Origin: Microbacteriaceae bacterium
GTDB taxonomy: Bacteria; Actinomycetota; Actinomycetes; Actinomycetales; Microbacteriaceae
NCBI GenBank assembly: GCA_025463615.1
Contig: JAODAU010000360.1
Coordinates: 1-8,418 of the forward strand
Reading direction: 5' to 3'
Length of the DNA stretch: 8,418 nucleotides
Shown here: positions 1 to 5,866 of the stretch, piece by piece
Position numbering within the stretch: the stretch's first letter is position 1
Layout of the letters: every line of letters begins with the position of its first letter
The notes under the pieces: model-generated
Seen by the model: only the letters and a program-made list of their open reading frames with translations
Databases searched by the model: none
Told to the model about the DNA's origin: nothing
Position numbers and translations under genes: made by a program

Positions 1-937
1 CGACCGGGTCGGCGAGCAGTCGTTTCGTCTGCGCGAGGTACGGCGGGTGTGCCCGCCAGCCGTCCACGGGCGCCGTGAGGGCGGTGCGCAGGTCGTCGGG
101 CTGCGCCAGCGCCGCTGCCGCCGCGGCGAACGCCGCCTCGCCGTGCGCGCCGCGCCAAGCCGCGTCGACCGCCGCGAGGAGCTTCGGGCGGCCGAGCTGG
201 GCGCGGCGTCCGCGGTCGGTGGGCGACAGCATCCGGTCGCTCTGCGTCACCAGGTCGTGCTCGAGCAGGTAGGTGACCGACATCGCGGCGGCCTCCTTCG
301 AGATGCCGGCGAGGGCGGCGACGTCGCGGATGCGGGTGCCGTCGGCGATCACCCGCAGGGCGTTCGCGGAGATGTGCGGCGGAACCCGGGAGTACTCCTG
401 GAGGCCGAGCGTCATCGCGATGGTCGCGCGCGCCAACAGTGAGCCGAGGTCGTCGGGCGCCTCGAACGGTGAGGTCCAGCCGGGGACCAGCGGCCGGTTC
501 CAGACGACGGGGATCGCCCACGGCAGCGAGGTGTCGACGACCGGGCCGAGCGATTCCCACAGCCCCGGACCGAAGCGCTCCCGCCAGCGGGCGTCGACCT
601 CCGGGGCGATCTCGCCGAACAGGTCGCGGGCGCGGGAACCGGCGCGGGTGGGGCGGATGACGCCGTCGTCGACGGTGACGTAGCGCCAGCGCGTCATTCC
701 GGCCAGGTTGGTGATGCGGCTGAGCGGCTCCGCGGCGTCGAGCGGCACACCGTCGTCGGGCACGAAGCGCAGAAAGTTGGCCCACATCGCGCGGGAGACG
801 AGCCAGGGGCCGCGGCCGTGGGATGCCGGGCCGCGGGTCGTGCGGTGCGGCATCCGCTGCTCGAACTCGTGATCGAACTCGATGGTGTGGGCGACGAGCA
901 GCTTCGAGAGGCTGGGGAGGAGCTCGAACCCGGGCAC
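1..937 (-). CDS. Tandem winged-helix (MarR-like) transcriptional regulator, C-terminus off the left edge
   Basis: I translated this gene by hand on the minus strand. It reads open for 312 codons from a GTG at 937 and runs off the window at position 1. It starts MPGFELLPSLSKLLVAHTIE. Two segments look like winged helices. The first is at about residues 52-107 (WANFLRFVPDDG, then an N-L-x-G-M-x-R-W core and a wing ending RPTRAGSRAR). The second is at about 185-245 (a helix-turn-helix around DVAALAGISKEAA, then LLEHDLVTQSDRMLSPTDRGR). This layout resembles long actinobacterial proteins annotated as MarR-family regulators; that comparison is from memory. The start must lie at 943 or later because an in-frame TAG sits at 949-947; GTG 943 and GTG 937 are both possible and Met29 is a late alternative. 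No good Shine-Dalgarno is visible. It is transcribed divergently from the acyl-CoA ligase, so control of itself and that gene is the natural inference. The ligand is unknown. Confidence 0.65.
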   Translation of the reverse strand, partial: MPGFELLPSLSKLLVAHTIEFDHEFEQRMPHRTTRGPASHGRGPWLVSRAMWANFLRFVPDDGVPLDAAEPLSRITNLAGMTRWRYVTVDDGVIRPTRAGSRARDLFGEIAPEVDARWRERFGPGLWESLGPVVDTSLPWAIPVVWNRPLVPGWTSPFEAPDDLGSLLARATIAMTLGLQEYSRVPPHISANALRVIADGTRIRDVAALAGISKEAAAMSVTYLLEHDLVTQSDRMLSPTDRGRRAQLGRPKLLAAVDAAWRGAHGEAAFAAAAAALAQPDDLRTALTAPVDGWRAHPPYLAQTKRLLADPV

Positions 938-943
938 CCTCAC

Positions 944-949
944 ACGCTA
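944..949 (-). promoter_or_regulatory. Candidate -10 hexamer for the regulator, possibly leaderless
   Basis: On the minus strand the hexamer TAGCGT fits the actinobacterial TANNNT pattern and ends 6 nt before the GTG at 937. Transcription would therefore start at or next to the start codon. No TTGACA-like -35 is visible at 16-19 nt upstream, so the call rests on the -10 and its spacing alone. Confidence 0.35.
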
Positions 950-961
950 CGCCGCCCGGCG

Positions 962-983
962 TTTGCTGCACCTCCGCTGCAAA
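962..983. promoter_or_regulatory. Imperfect palindrome, candidate operator in the divergent region
   Basis: TTTGCTGC at 962-969 faces GCTGCAAA at 976-983, so 7 of 8 arm positions pair around a 6-bp centre. The palindrome ends 2 bp before the proposed -35 of the ligase and overlaps where a -35 for the regulator would lie. A dimeric winged-helix protein bound here could affect both promoters. TGCA occurs at 967, 978 and 991, so a slightly different register is possible. No known operator was recognised. Confidence 0.35.
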
Positions 984-985
984 TG

Positions 986-1015
986 TTGTCTGCACGCCGC
1001 GGGACCGCGTACCGT
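986..1015 (+). promoter_or_regulatory. Candidate sigma-A type promoter for the acyl-CoA ligase
   Basis: TTGTCT at 986-991 matches the -35 consensus at 4 of 6 positions. TACCGT at 1010-1015 fits TANNNT. The spacer is 18 nt. The predicted start near 1022 gives a leader of about 32 nt, which holds the ligase ribosome binding site AGGGG at 1044-1048. Confidence 0.45.
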
Positions 1016-1053
1016 TCCGAATACCAGACGTGTCAACGAAGACAGGGGCAACA

Positions 1054-2619
1054 ATGACCAACCCGACCAGCTCCACCATCTCCGTCGCCGCGATTCTCAA
1101 GGAATCGGCCGACCGGACCCCCGACAAGATCGCTATCCAGGTGGGGCAGCAGGAGCTCAGCTACGCCCAGCTCTGGGATGAGACGCGCGCCTACGCGGGC
1201 GCGCTGCGCGACCGGGGCGTGAAGCCGGGGGATGCCGTGGCCGTGCTGATCCCGAACGTGGCCGACTTCCCGCGCTGCTACTTCGCCATCCTGAGCCTCG
1301 GCGCGATCGTGGTGCCGATCCACGCGCTGCTCAAGGGCGACGAGATCGAGTACGTGCTGCGCGACTCGGGGGCGACGCTGCTCATCTGCGCCGCACCGCT
1401 GCTCGAGCAGGGCGCGCGCGGAGCCGCGCAGGCGGGCGTGCCCGTTCTCAGCGTGCTGGCGCCGGAGCAGGTCGGCGACATCGAACGGCTCGAGAAGCTC
1501 GCCGCGGAGGCGGAGCCGATCCGCACCTACGAGCCGCAGCAGCCCGACGCGACCGCCACGATCCTCTACACCAGCGGCACCACGGGCAAGCCGAAGGGTG
1601 CCATGGGCAGCCACTTCGCCCTCGTGGAGCAGACCAGCGTGCTGCTGCTCAACACCTTCGACATGGTGCCGGACGACGTGATCTTCGGCGGCCTGCCGCT
1701 CTTCCACACGTTCGGCCAGACGGTCGCGCTCAACACCGGCTTCCGCGCCACGGCCAAGATCGTGCTGCTGCCGAAGTTCGACGGCGAGAGCGCGCTGCGC
1801 CTGCTCATCGACAACGAGTGCACCATCATGATGGGCGTCCCGACCATGTACATCGCGCTGCTCGAGGCGGCGAAGACGATCAAGGAGCGGCCCAAGCTGC
1901 GCTTCGCCGTCTCCGGCGGGTCGAGCCTGCCGCTCGCGGTGATCGAGCGGTTCAAGGCCGAGTTCGGGGTGCCGATCTACGAGGGCTACGGCCTCACCGA
2001 GACCAGCCCGGTGGCGAGCTTCAACCACGTGGGTCGCGAGCCGATCGCCGGCTCGATCGGCACGCCGATCTGGGGCGTGGACGTCGAGATCGCCGACGCC
2101 GAGCTGGAGGACAGGATCGAGCTCATGCCCACCGACGAGCTCGGCGAGATCGTGGTGCGCGGCCACAACCTCATGCAGGGCTACCTCAACCGCCCCGAGG
2201 ACACCGCCGCGGCGATCGTGGACGGTTGGTTCCGCACCGGCGACCTCGGCCGAAAGGACGCGAACGGCTACCTCTGGATCGTCGACCGCAAGAAGGACAT
2301 GATCCTGCGCAACGGCTACAACGTCTACCCGCGCGAGGTGGAGGAGGTGCTGGTGGCGCATCCATCCGTCTCCACGGCCGCGGTGTTCGGCGTCGCGCAC
2401 GAGACGCACGGCCAGGAGATCATGGCCTGCGTCGTTCTCGCACCTGGCGCGGATGCCGTGGAGGCCGAGGAGCTGGCCGCCTACGCCAAGGACAAGCTGG
2501 CCGGCTACAAGTACCCGCGCCGCGTGGTGATCGTCGAGACGCTGCCCCTCGGGCCGAGCGGCAAGGTGCTCAAGCGCGAACTCGTGGCGCAGTACGAGTC
2601 GGAATCGGTCGACGCTTAG
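1054..2619 (+). CDS. Acyl-CoA ligase / AMP-binding protein (probable long- or medium-chain fatty acid-CoA ligase)
   Basis: This 521-residue enzyme belongs to the ANL (acyl-adenylating) superfamily. It activates a carboxylic acid with ATP to an acyl-adenylate and passes it to CoA, probably in the cytoplasm. The diagnostic motifs are in order: the P-loop YTSGTTGKPKG at 172-182, YGLTET at 312-317, GWFRTGDLG at 391-399 with adenosine-binding Asp397, the hinge region DRKKDMILRNGYN from 411, and the C-terminal PSGK with the expected adenylation lysine Lys504. Length and architecture are normal and nothing is missing. The start ATG at 1054 has an AGGGG ribosome site 5 nt upstream. A frame-compatible ATG at 823 would add 77 low-complexity residues running back through the divergent gene and is rejected. 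The family makes fatty acyl substrates likely, but the acid specificity cannot be read from the motifs. The thiolase further downstream is consistent with acyl-CoA degradation. Confidence 0.9.
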   Translation: MTNPTSSTISVAAILKESADRTPDKIAIQVGQQELSYAQLWDETRAYAGALRDRGVKPGDAVAVLIPNVADFPRCYFAILSLGAIVVPIHALLKGDEIEYVLRDSGATLLICAAPLLEQGARGAAQAGVPVLSVLAPEQVGDIERLEKLAAEAEPIRTYEPQQPDATATILYTSGTTGKPKGAMGSHFALVEQTSVLLLNTFDMVPDDVIFGGLPLFHTFGQTVALNTGFRATAKIVLLPKFDGESALRLLIDNECTIMMGVPTMYIALLEAAKTIKERPKLRFAVSGGSSLPLAVIERFKAEFGVPIYEGYGLTETSPVASFNHVGREPIAGSIGTPIWGVDVEIADAELEDRIELMPTDELGEIVVRGHNLMQGYLNRPEDTAAAIVDGWFRTGDLGRKDANGYLWIVDRKKDMILRNGYNVYPREVEEVLVAHPSVSTAAVFGVAHETHGQEIMACVVLAPGADAVEAEELAAYAKDKLAGYKYPRRVVIVETLPLGPSGKVLKRELVAQYESESVDA

Positions 2620-2624
2620 CCAAT

Positions 2625-2660
2625 TTCTTGCAATGTCTCATTAAGTTCTTGCGGTGAGAC
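2625..2660. promoter_or_regulatory. Direct repeat and inverted repeat ahead of the exporter, candidate operator
   Basis: TTCTTGC occurs at 2625-2631 and again at 2646-2652, 21 bp apart (two helical turns). The match extends to TTCTTGCAATG versus TTCTTGCGGTG. A perfect 6-bp inverted repeat, GTCTCA at 2635-2640 and TGAGAC at 2655-2660, is interleaved with it. The 63-bp gap is clearly more AT-rich than the flanking genes. It could bind a regulator covering the exporter promoter. It is a poor terminator for the ligase because the loop is 14 nt and no run of T follows. Confidence 0.4.
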
Positions 2661-2676
2661 TTTGTACTGACATACT
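2649..2676 (+). promoter_or_regulatory. Candidate promoter for the exporter, placing +1 at its GTG start
   Basis: TTGCGG at 2649-2654 is a partial -35. CATACT at 2671-2676 keeps the key A2 and T6 of a -10. The spacer is 16 nt. The -10 ends 6 nt before GTG 2683, so the transcript would begin at or beside the start codon. No Shine-Dalgarno precedes the gene, which agrees with leaderless translation. The -35 overlaps the second TTCTTGC repeat. Confidence 0.45.
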
Positions 2677-2682
2677 TGATCC

Positions 2683-4446
2683 GTGAGCACAGCCGATCAG
2701 GTGACCCCGGATGTCGACGCCCGGAGGCCGATCGGCTCGCTGGTGCGTCTGTTCCGCCCGTACCGCGCCTCGATGATCGTCGCGACGGTCGTTTTCGTGA
2801 TCAAGGACAGCCCGATCTGGATCCTGCCCGTGCTCACCGGAAACATCATCGACGTGGTGGTGCAGCACAAGCCCGTCTCGCAACTGTGGGTCAACGCGGC
2901 GATCGCGGTCGGCATCCTCGTGATCAACTACCCGCTCAACATCATCTACGTGAACCTCTTCAGCGGGTCGACGCGTCGCGTCGCCGCCGACCTGCGGAAC
3001 GGGGTGAGCGCGCGGCTGCAGCTGCTCTCGATCGGGTTCCACGCGCGTACGAGCGCGTCCGTCATCCAGACCAAGGTCGTGCGCGACGCCGAGAACGTGG
3101 AGACCGCGCTGCAGCAGACCTACGGCGCGGGCGTCTCGGCGATCTGCGTGCTGATCGGCGCGCTCGTGCTGACCGCGATCCGGGTTCCCGCGTTCGTCGT
3201 GGTGTTCCTGCTGACGGTGCCGATCGCCGCCGCACTGGTGTTCGGTCTGCGCAAGAGCTCGGCCCGCCGCAACGAGGCGCTGCGCCGCCAGATCGAGCAT
3301 TTCTCCACGCGCGTCGGCGAGATGGCCGCGCTCATGCCGATCACCCGGGCGCACGCGCTCGAGGATGTCGCGCTCGACCGCGTCTCGACCAGCGTCGAGG
3401 GCGTGCGCTCGGCGGCCCTCGCGCTCGACCGGCTCAACGGCCGCTTCGGGTCGATCACCTGGATCAGCTACCAGAGCCTCGGCGTGTTCTGCCTGATCGC
3501 GGCGGCCTTCGCGTCGCTCACCGGCTTCCTGCCCATCACCGCGGGCGAGGTGGTGCTGCTCAGCGGCTACTTCACCATCCTCACCGGCGCGGTCGTCTCG
3601 CTGCTCAACCTGCTGCCCGTGATGACGAAGGCGCGCGAGTCGATGCGCTCCATCGCCGAGGTGCTGCAGGACCCGGATGTCGAGCTCAACGCCGGCAAGG
3701 CGCCCGTCGGTTCGGTGCAGGGCCGGCTGCGCTTCGCCGACCTCGGCTTCCACTACCCGGGCATCGAGCGACCGGCGCTCGACGGCGTCGACCTGGAGAT
3801 CGCGCCGGGCGAGACGGTGGCGTTCGTGGGGCCGTCGGGCTCCGGCAAGACGACCATCCTCAACCTGGTGCTCGGCTTCCTGCGCCCGACCTCGGGCGCG
3901 CTGCTGCTCGACGGCGTGGACATGCAGCGGCTCGACCTGCGGAGCTACCGCAGCTCGGTGTCGGTGGTGCCGCAGGAGTCGGTGCTGTTCGAGGGGAGCA
4001 TCCGCGACAACGTGGCGTTCGGCATCCCGACCGCGACCGACGCGCAGGTGCGGGCCGCGCTCGAGGACGCCAACGCGACCGAGATCGTCGAGACGCTGCC
4101 CGACGGCTGGGACACGATCGTCGGGGAGCGCGGGGCGCGCCTCTCGGGCGGCCAGCGCCAGCGCATCGCGATCGCGCGGGCGCTGATCCGCAACCCGCGG
4201 GTGCTGCTGCTCGACGAGGCGACGAGCGCGCTCGACGGCGAGTCGGAGCGGCTCGTCCAGGAGGCGCTCGAGCGGCTCATGGCCGGGCGCACCACCCTCG
4301 TGGTGGCGCACCGGCTCTCGACGATCCGCGCGGCGGACCGCTTCGTGGTGCTCGACCGCGTCCGCATCGCCGAGGTCGGCTCGCACGACGACCTGCTCGC
4401 GCGCGACGGCCGCTACGCCCGCCTCTACGGCGCCCAGTCGCGCTGA
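2683..4446 (+). CDS. ABC exporter half-transporter with fused membrane and ATPase domains
   Basis: This 587-residue protein has the type IV exporter (MsbA/LmrA-like) layout: an N-terminal six-helix membrane domain, then a nucleotide-binding domain. Hydrophobic stretches lie at about 29-52, 70-92, 146-187 (two helices) and 262-310 (two helices). The ATPase is complete: Walker A GPSGSGKTT at 383-391, Q-loop Gln431, signature LSGGQ at 487-491, Walker B VLLLDE with catalytic Glu512, and H-loop His543. One active site is encoded and no partner gene is adjacent, so a homodimer in the plasma membrane is the simplest reading. Such proteins export lipids, drugs or peptides; the substrate cannot be inferred. 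The start is GTG 2683, which gives MSTADQVTPDVDARRPIGSL; there is no ribosome site, consistent with a leaderless message. The gene faces the thiolase across a large palindrome. Confidence 0.9.
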   Translation: MSTADQVTPDVDARRPIGSLVRLFRPYRASMIVATVVFVIKDSPIWILPVLTGNIIDVVVQHKPVSQLWVNAAIAVGILVINYPLNIIYVNLFSGSTRRVAADLRNGVSARLQLLSIGFHARTSASVIQTKVVRDAENVETALQQTYGAGVSAICVLIGALVLTAIRVPAFVVVFLLTVPIAAALVFGLRKSSARRNEALRRQIEHFSTRVGEMAALMPITRAHALEDVALDRVSTSVEGVRSAALALDRLNGRFGSITWISYQSLGVFCLIAAAFASLTGFLPITAGEVVLLSGYFTILTGAVVSLLNLLPVMTKARESMRSIAEVLQDPDVELNAGKAPVGSVQGRLRFADLGFHYPGIERPALDGVDLEIAPGETVAFVGPSGSGKTTILNLVLGFLRPTSGALLLDGVDMQRLDLRSYRSSVSVVPQESVLFEGSIRDNVAFGIPTATDAQVRAALEDANATEIVETLPDGWDTIVGERGARLSGGQRQRIAIARALIRNPRVLLLDEATSALDGESERLVQEALERLMAGRTTLVVAHRLSTIRAADRFVVLDRVRIAEVGSHDDLLARDGRYARLYGAQSR

Positions 4447-4473
4447 CCTCCTCCTCGCGTTCTACCCGCTCGC

Positions 4474-4563
4474 CTGCACGAAATGAAGGGCGCGATGTGA
4501 CGGATGGGGCGGATGTGCGCGTTTTCGCGACATCCGTCACATCCCAGCCTTCATTTCGCGCAG
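4474..4563. repeat. 90-bp REP-like palindrome between convergent genes, probable bidirectional terminator
   Basis: The left arm 4474-4506 and right arm 4531-4563 are inverted copies over 33 nt with 29 pairs; mismatches are at 4478, 4490, 4491 and 4493. The core words are CGAAATGAAGG and GATGTGACGGATG on the left, read in reverse complement on the right. The 24-nt centre contains its own hairpin (4510-4536). The element lies 27 bp after the exporter stop and 24 bp before the thiolase stop. This is the usual place for a repetitive extragenic palindrome or a two-way terminator. There is no long T run, so termination would rely on stem strength. Whether it is repeated elsewhere in the genome cannot be seen here. 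Confidence 0.6.
4510..4536. terminator. Inner hairpin of the palindrome with a TTTT loop
   Basis: CGGATGT (4510-4516) pairs with ACATCCG (4530-4536). After a one-base bulge at G4517, CGCG (4518-4521) pairs with CGCG (4526-4529) around a TTTT loop. These 11 pairs form quickly at the tip of the larger structure and make a stable hairpin in either transcript. As a terminator this is inference from position and stem strength only. Confidence 0.4.
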
Positions 4564-4575
4564 AGGCCGACGGAA

Positions 4576-4591
4576 CTAGCCGGCGGGCTAG
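4576..4591 (-). terminator. Small hairpin overlapping the thiolase stop codon
   Basis: CTAGCC (4576-4581) and GGCTAG (4586-4591) form a perfect 6-bp stem around a GGCG loop. The thiolase TAG stop (4590-4588) is inside the stem. No T tract follows on the minus strand, so it may only stabilise the message end or assist the larger palindrome next to it. Confidence 0.3.
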
Positions 4592-5742
4592 AGGCGCTCG
4601 ATGACCGTGGCGTTGGCCATGCCGCCGCCCTCGCACATCGTCTGCAGGCCGTAGCGGCCGCCGGTCTGCTCGAGCGTGCCGAGCAGCGTCGCCAGCAGGC
4701 GGGTTCCGGATGCCCCGAGCGGGTGCCCGATCGCGATGGCCCCGCCGCGCGCGTTGAGCCGATCCGGGTCGGCGTGCAGGTCGTGCTGCCAGGCGAGCGG
4801 TACCGGCGCGAACGCCTCGTTGACCTCGTAGGCGTCGAACGCGTCGATGCCCAGGCCCGCGCGATCCAGGATCTTCCGCGTCGCGGGGATGACACCGGTG
4901 AGCATCTCGATCGGGTCGGAGCCGACCGCCACATTGTGCAGGATCCGCGCCCGCGGCGTCAGCCCGAGCTGTGCGGCCCGCTCCTCGCTCATGATCAGCG
5001 CGGCGGACGCGCCGTCGGTGAGAGGCGACGAGTTGCCGGCGGTGATGCGCCATTCGATCTCGGGGAACCGCTCGGAGAAACGATCGTCCTGGAAGGCGGC
5101 GGGCAGCCCCGCGAGCCCCTCGACGGTGGTGGCCGGGCGGATGGTCTCGTCGACGGTGAGGCCGGCGACCTCCACGATGTCCCGGGAGAAGTCGGATGCC
5201 GCGGCCAGCCGGTGAGACCGGGCCGAGAACTCGTCCAGCACCTCCCGCGTGAACCCCCAGCGCGCGGCGATCAGCTCGGCCGAGATGCCCTGTCCGACGA
5301 GCCCGCCGGGGTAACGGCCCGCGACCTCGGGCCCGAAGGGGTCCTCGCCGAGGGTGGCGAAGCCGATCGGATTGCGGCTCATCTGCTCCACGCCGCAGGC
5401 GATCACGATGTCGTACGCGCCGGCGATCACGCCCTGCGCGGCGAACGCGACGGCCTGCTGGCTCGACCCGCACTGCCGGTCGATGGTGGTGGCGGGCACC
5501 GACTCCGGGAAACCCGCCCCGAGCAGGGCGTTGCGCGCGATGTTGACCGACTGCTGACCGGCCTGGCTCACGCACCCAGCGATCACGTCATCGACCAGCG
5601 CGGGGTCGAGGTCGTTGCGCGCGACGAGCGCCTCGAGCACGGAGGAGAGGAGGGTGACCGGGTGCAGACCGCTCAGTGCGCCTCCCGGCTTTCCCTTGCC
5701 GGAGGCGGTGCGGACGATGTCGACGATGACTGCGTTGCTCAT
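4588..5742 (-). CDS. Thiolase (acetyl-CoA C-acyltransferase / acetyltransferase)
   Basis: This 384-residue protein is a full-length thiolase-family enzyme. Such enzymes cleave 3-ketoacyl-CoA with CoA into acetyl-CoA and a shortened acyl-CoA, or run the reverse condensation of acetyl-CoA. The active-site set is complete: nucleophile Cys91 in TTIDRQCGSSQQA, the NEAFA block at 308-312, His340 in IAIGHPLGASG, and the acid/base Cys370 in MCEGGGMANATV. The ending resembles, from memory, actinobacterial thiolases used in fatty-acid or ring/steroid breakdown, but degradative versus biosynthetic use cannot be settled here. The start ATG at 5742 gives MSNAVIVDIVRTASGKGKPG, the normal thiolase N-terminus. 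No Shine-Dalgarno precedes it. It is convergent with the exporter and divergent from the amino-acid uptake operon, so it is probably transcribed alone. It is a plausible metabolic partner of the acyl-CoA ligase at 1054-2619. Confidence 0.92.
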   Translation of the reverse strand: MSNAVIVDIVRTASGKGKPGGALSGLHPVTLLSSVLEALVARNDLDPALVDDVIAGCVSQAGQQSVNIARNALLGAGFPESVPATTIDRQCGSSQQAVAFAAQGVIAGAYDIVIACGVEQMSRNPIGFATLGEDPFGPEVAGRYPGGLVGQGISAELIAARWGFTREVLDEFSARSHRLAAASDFSRDIVEVAGLTVDETIRPATTVEGLAGLPAAFQDDRFSERFPEIEWRITAGNSSPLTDGASAALIMSEERAAQLGLTPRARILHNVAVGSDPIEMLTGVIPATRKILDRAGLGIDAFDAYEVNEAFAPVPLAWQHDLHADPDRLNARGGAIAIGHPLGASGTRLLATLLGTLEQTGGRYGLQTMCEGGGMANATVIERL

Positions 5743-5748
5743 GTCGCG

Positions 5749-5754
5749 AGTTTA
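5749..5754 (-). promoter_or_regulatory. Candidate -10 hexamer for the thiolase, possibly leaderless
   Basis: On the minus strand TAAACT fits TANNNT and ends 6 nt before the ATG at 5742, so the start codon would be at or next to +1. The gene lacks a ribosome site, which agrees. No clear -35 is seen. Confidence 0.35.
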
Positions 5755-5799
5755 AGCCGAAATCCTGCGCGCACGGCGTCCTGGCGTCGGTTACGGAAT

Positions 5800-5808
5800 T
5801 GGTAGGCT
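5800..5808 (+). promoter_or_regulatory. Candidate extended -10 promoter of the amino-acid uptake operon
   Basis: TAGGCT at 5803-5808 is a typical actinobacterial -10. It is preceded by TG at 5800-5801 plus one base, the extended -10 form that can do without a good -35, and none is visible. A start near 5815 would give a leader of about 52 nt. Confidence 0.45.
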
Positions 5809-5820
5809 CCCAGCAAGCCA

Positions 5821-5841
5821 GGCACGTCGCACCAACGTGCC
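5821..5841 (+). promoter_or_regulatory. Perfect 7-bp inverted repeat in the leader of the uptake operon
   Basis: GGCACGT (5821-5827) and ACGTGCC (5835-5841) are exact inverted copies around a 7-nt spacer. The repeat starts about 6 bp after the predicted transcription start. It could be a repressor operator just downstream of the promoter or an RNA hairpin in the leader. The sequence alone does not decide, and no known family was recognised. Confidence 0.45.
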
Positions 5842-5860
5842 TTCTCCCCTCGAGAAAAGG
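5840..5860 (+). promoter_or_regulatory. Possible hairpin masking the ribosome binding site of the binding-protein gene
   Basis: CCTTCTC (5840-5846) can pair with GAGAAAAGG (5852-5860) through five plus two pairs with two bulged A residues and a CCCTC loop. This covers most of the AAAAGGA ribosome site (5855-5861), which lies 5 nt before the ATG. It shares bases 5840-5841 with the preceding inverted repeat, so the two full stems exclude each other. The stem is weak, and regulation by it is inference. Confidence 0.25.
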
Positions 5861-5866
5861 AATGCA

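Noticed and set aside
823..1053. In-frame upstream ATG at 823 that would extend the acyl-CoA ligase by 77 residues
   Set aside because: The extension is Arg/Cys/Gly-rich, runs through the divergent regulator and its promoter region, and a good AGGGG site sits before ATG 1054 where the normal ligase N-terminus begins.
1033..2409. Long minus-strand open frame opposite the ligase
   Set aside because: The translation is His/Arg/Val/Asp-rich low-complexity of the kind produced opposite high-GC genes; the plus strand has every ANL motif.
2635..2660. GTCTCA/TGAGAC inverted repeat as a terminator for the ligase
   Set aside because: The stem is only 6 bp with a 14-nt loop and no T tract, and it overlaps the exporter promoter; an operator role fits better.
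2641..4386. 581-codon minus-strand open frame opposite the exporter
   Set aside because: Its composition is a shadow (Arg/Asp/His/Glu-rich, no motif), whereas the plus-strand frame carries a complete ABC ATPase.
4474..4563. The palindrome as a mobile-element (MITE) insertion with target-site duplication
   Set aside because: No matching short direct repeats were seen immediately outside the arms, so an insertion event is not supported from this copy alone.
4447..4587. Small protein gene or ncRNA gene in the convergent gap
   Set aside because: The gap is explained by the palindrome and a short hairpin; any open frame there comes from the inverted repeat reading open on both strands, with no start signal.
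4277..5575. Minus-strand open frame spanning thiolase, palindrome and exporter end
   Set aside because: Wrong frame relative to the thiolase, Arg-rich, and it crosses two gene ends.
4504..5805. Long plus-strand open frame across the palindrome and opposite the thiolase
   Set aside because: It begins inside the palindrome, has no ribosome site and no recognisable motif, and the minus-strand thiolase is intact with all catalytic residues.
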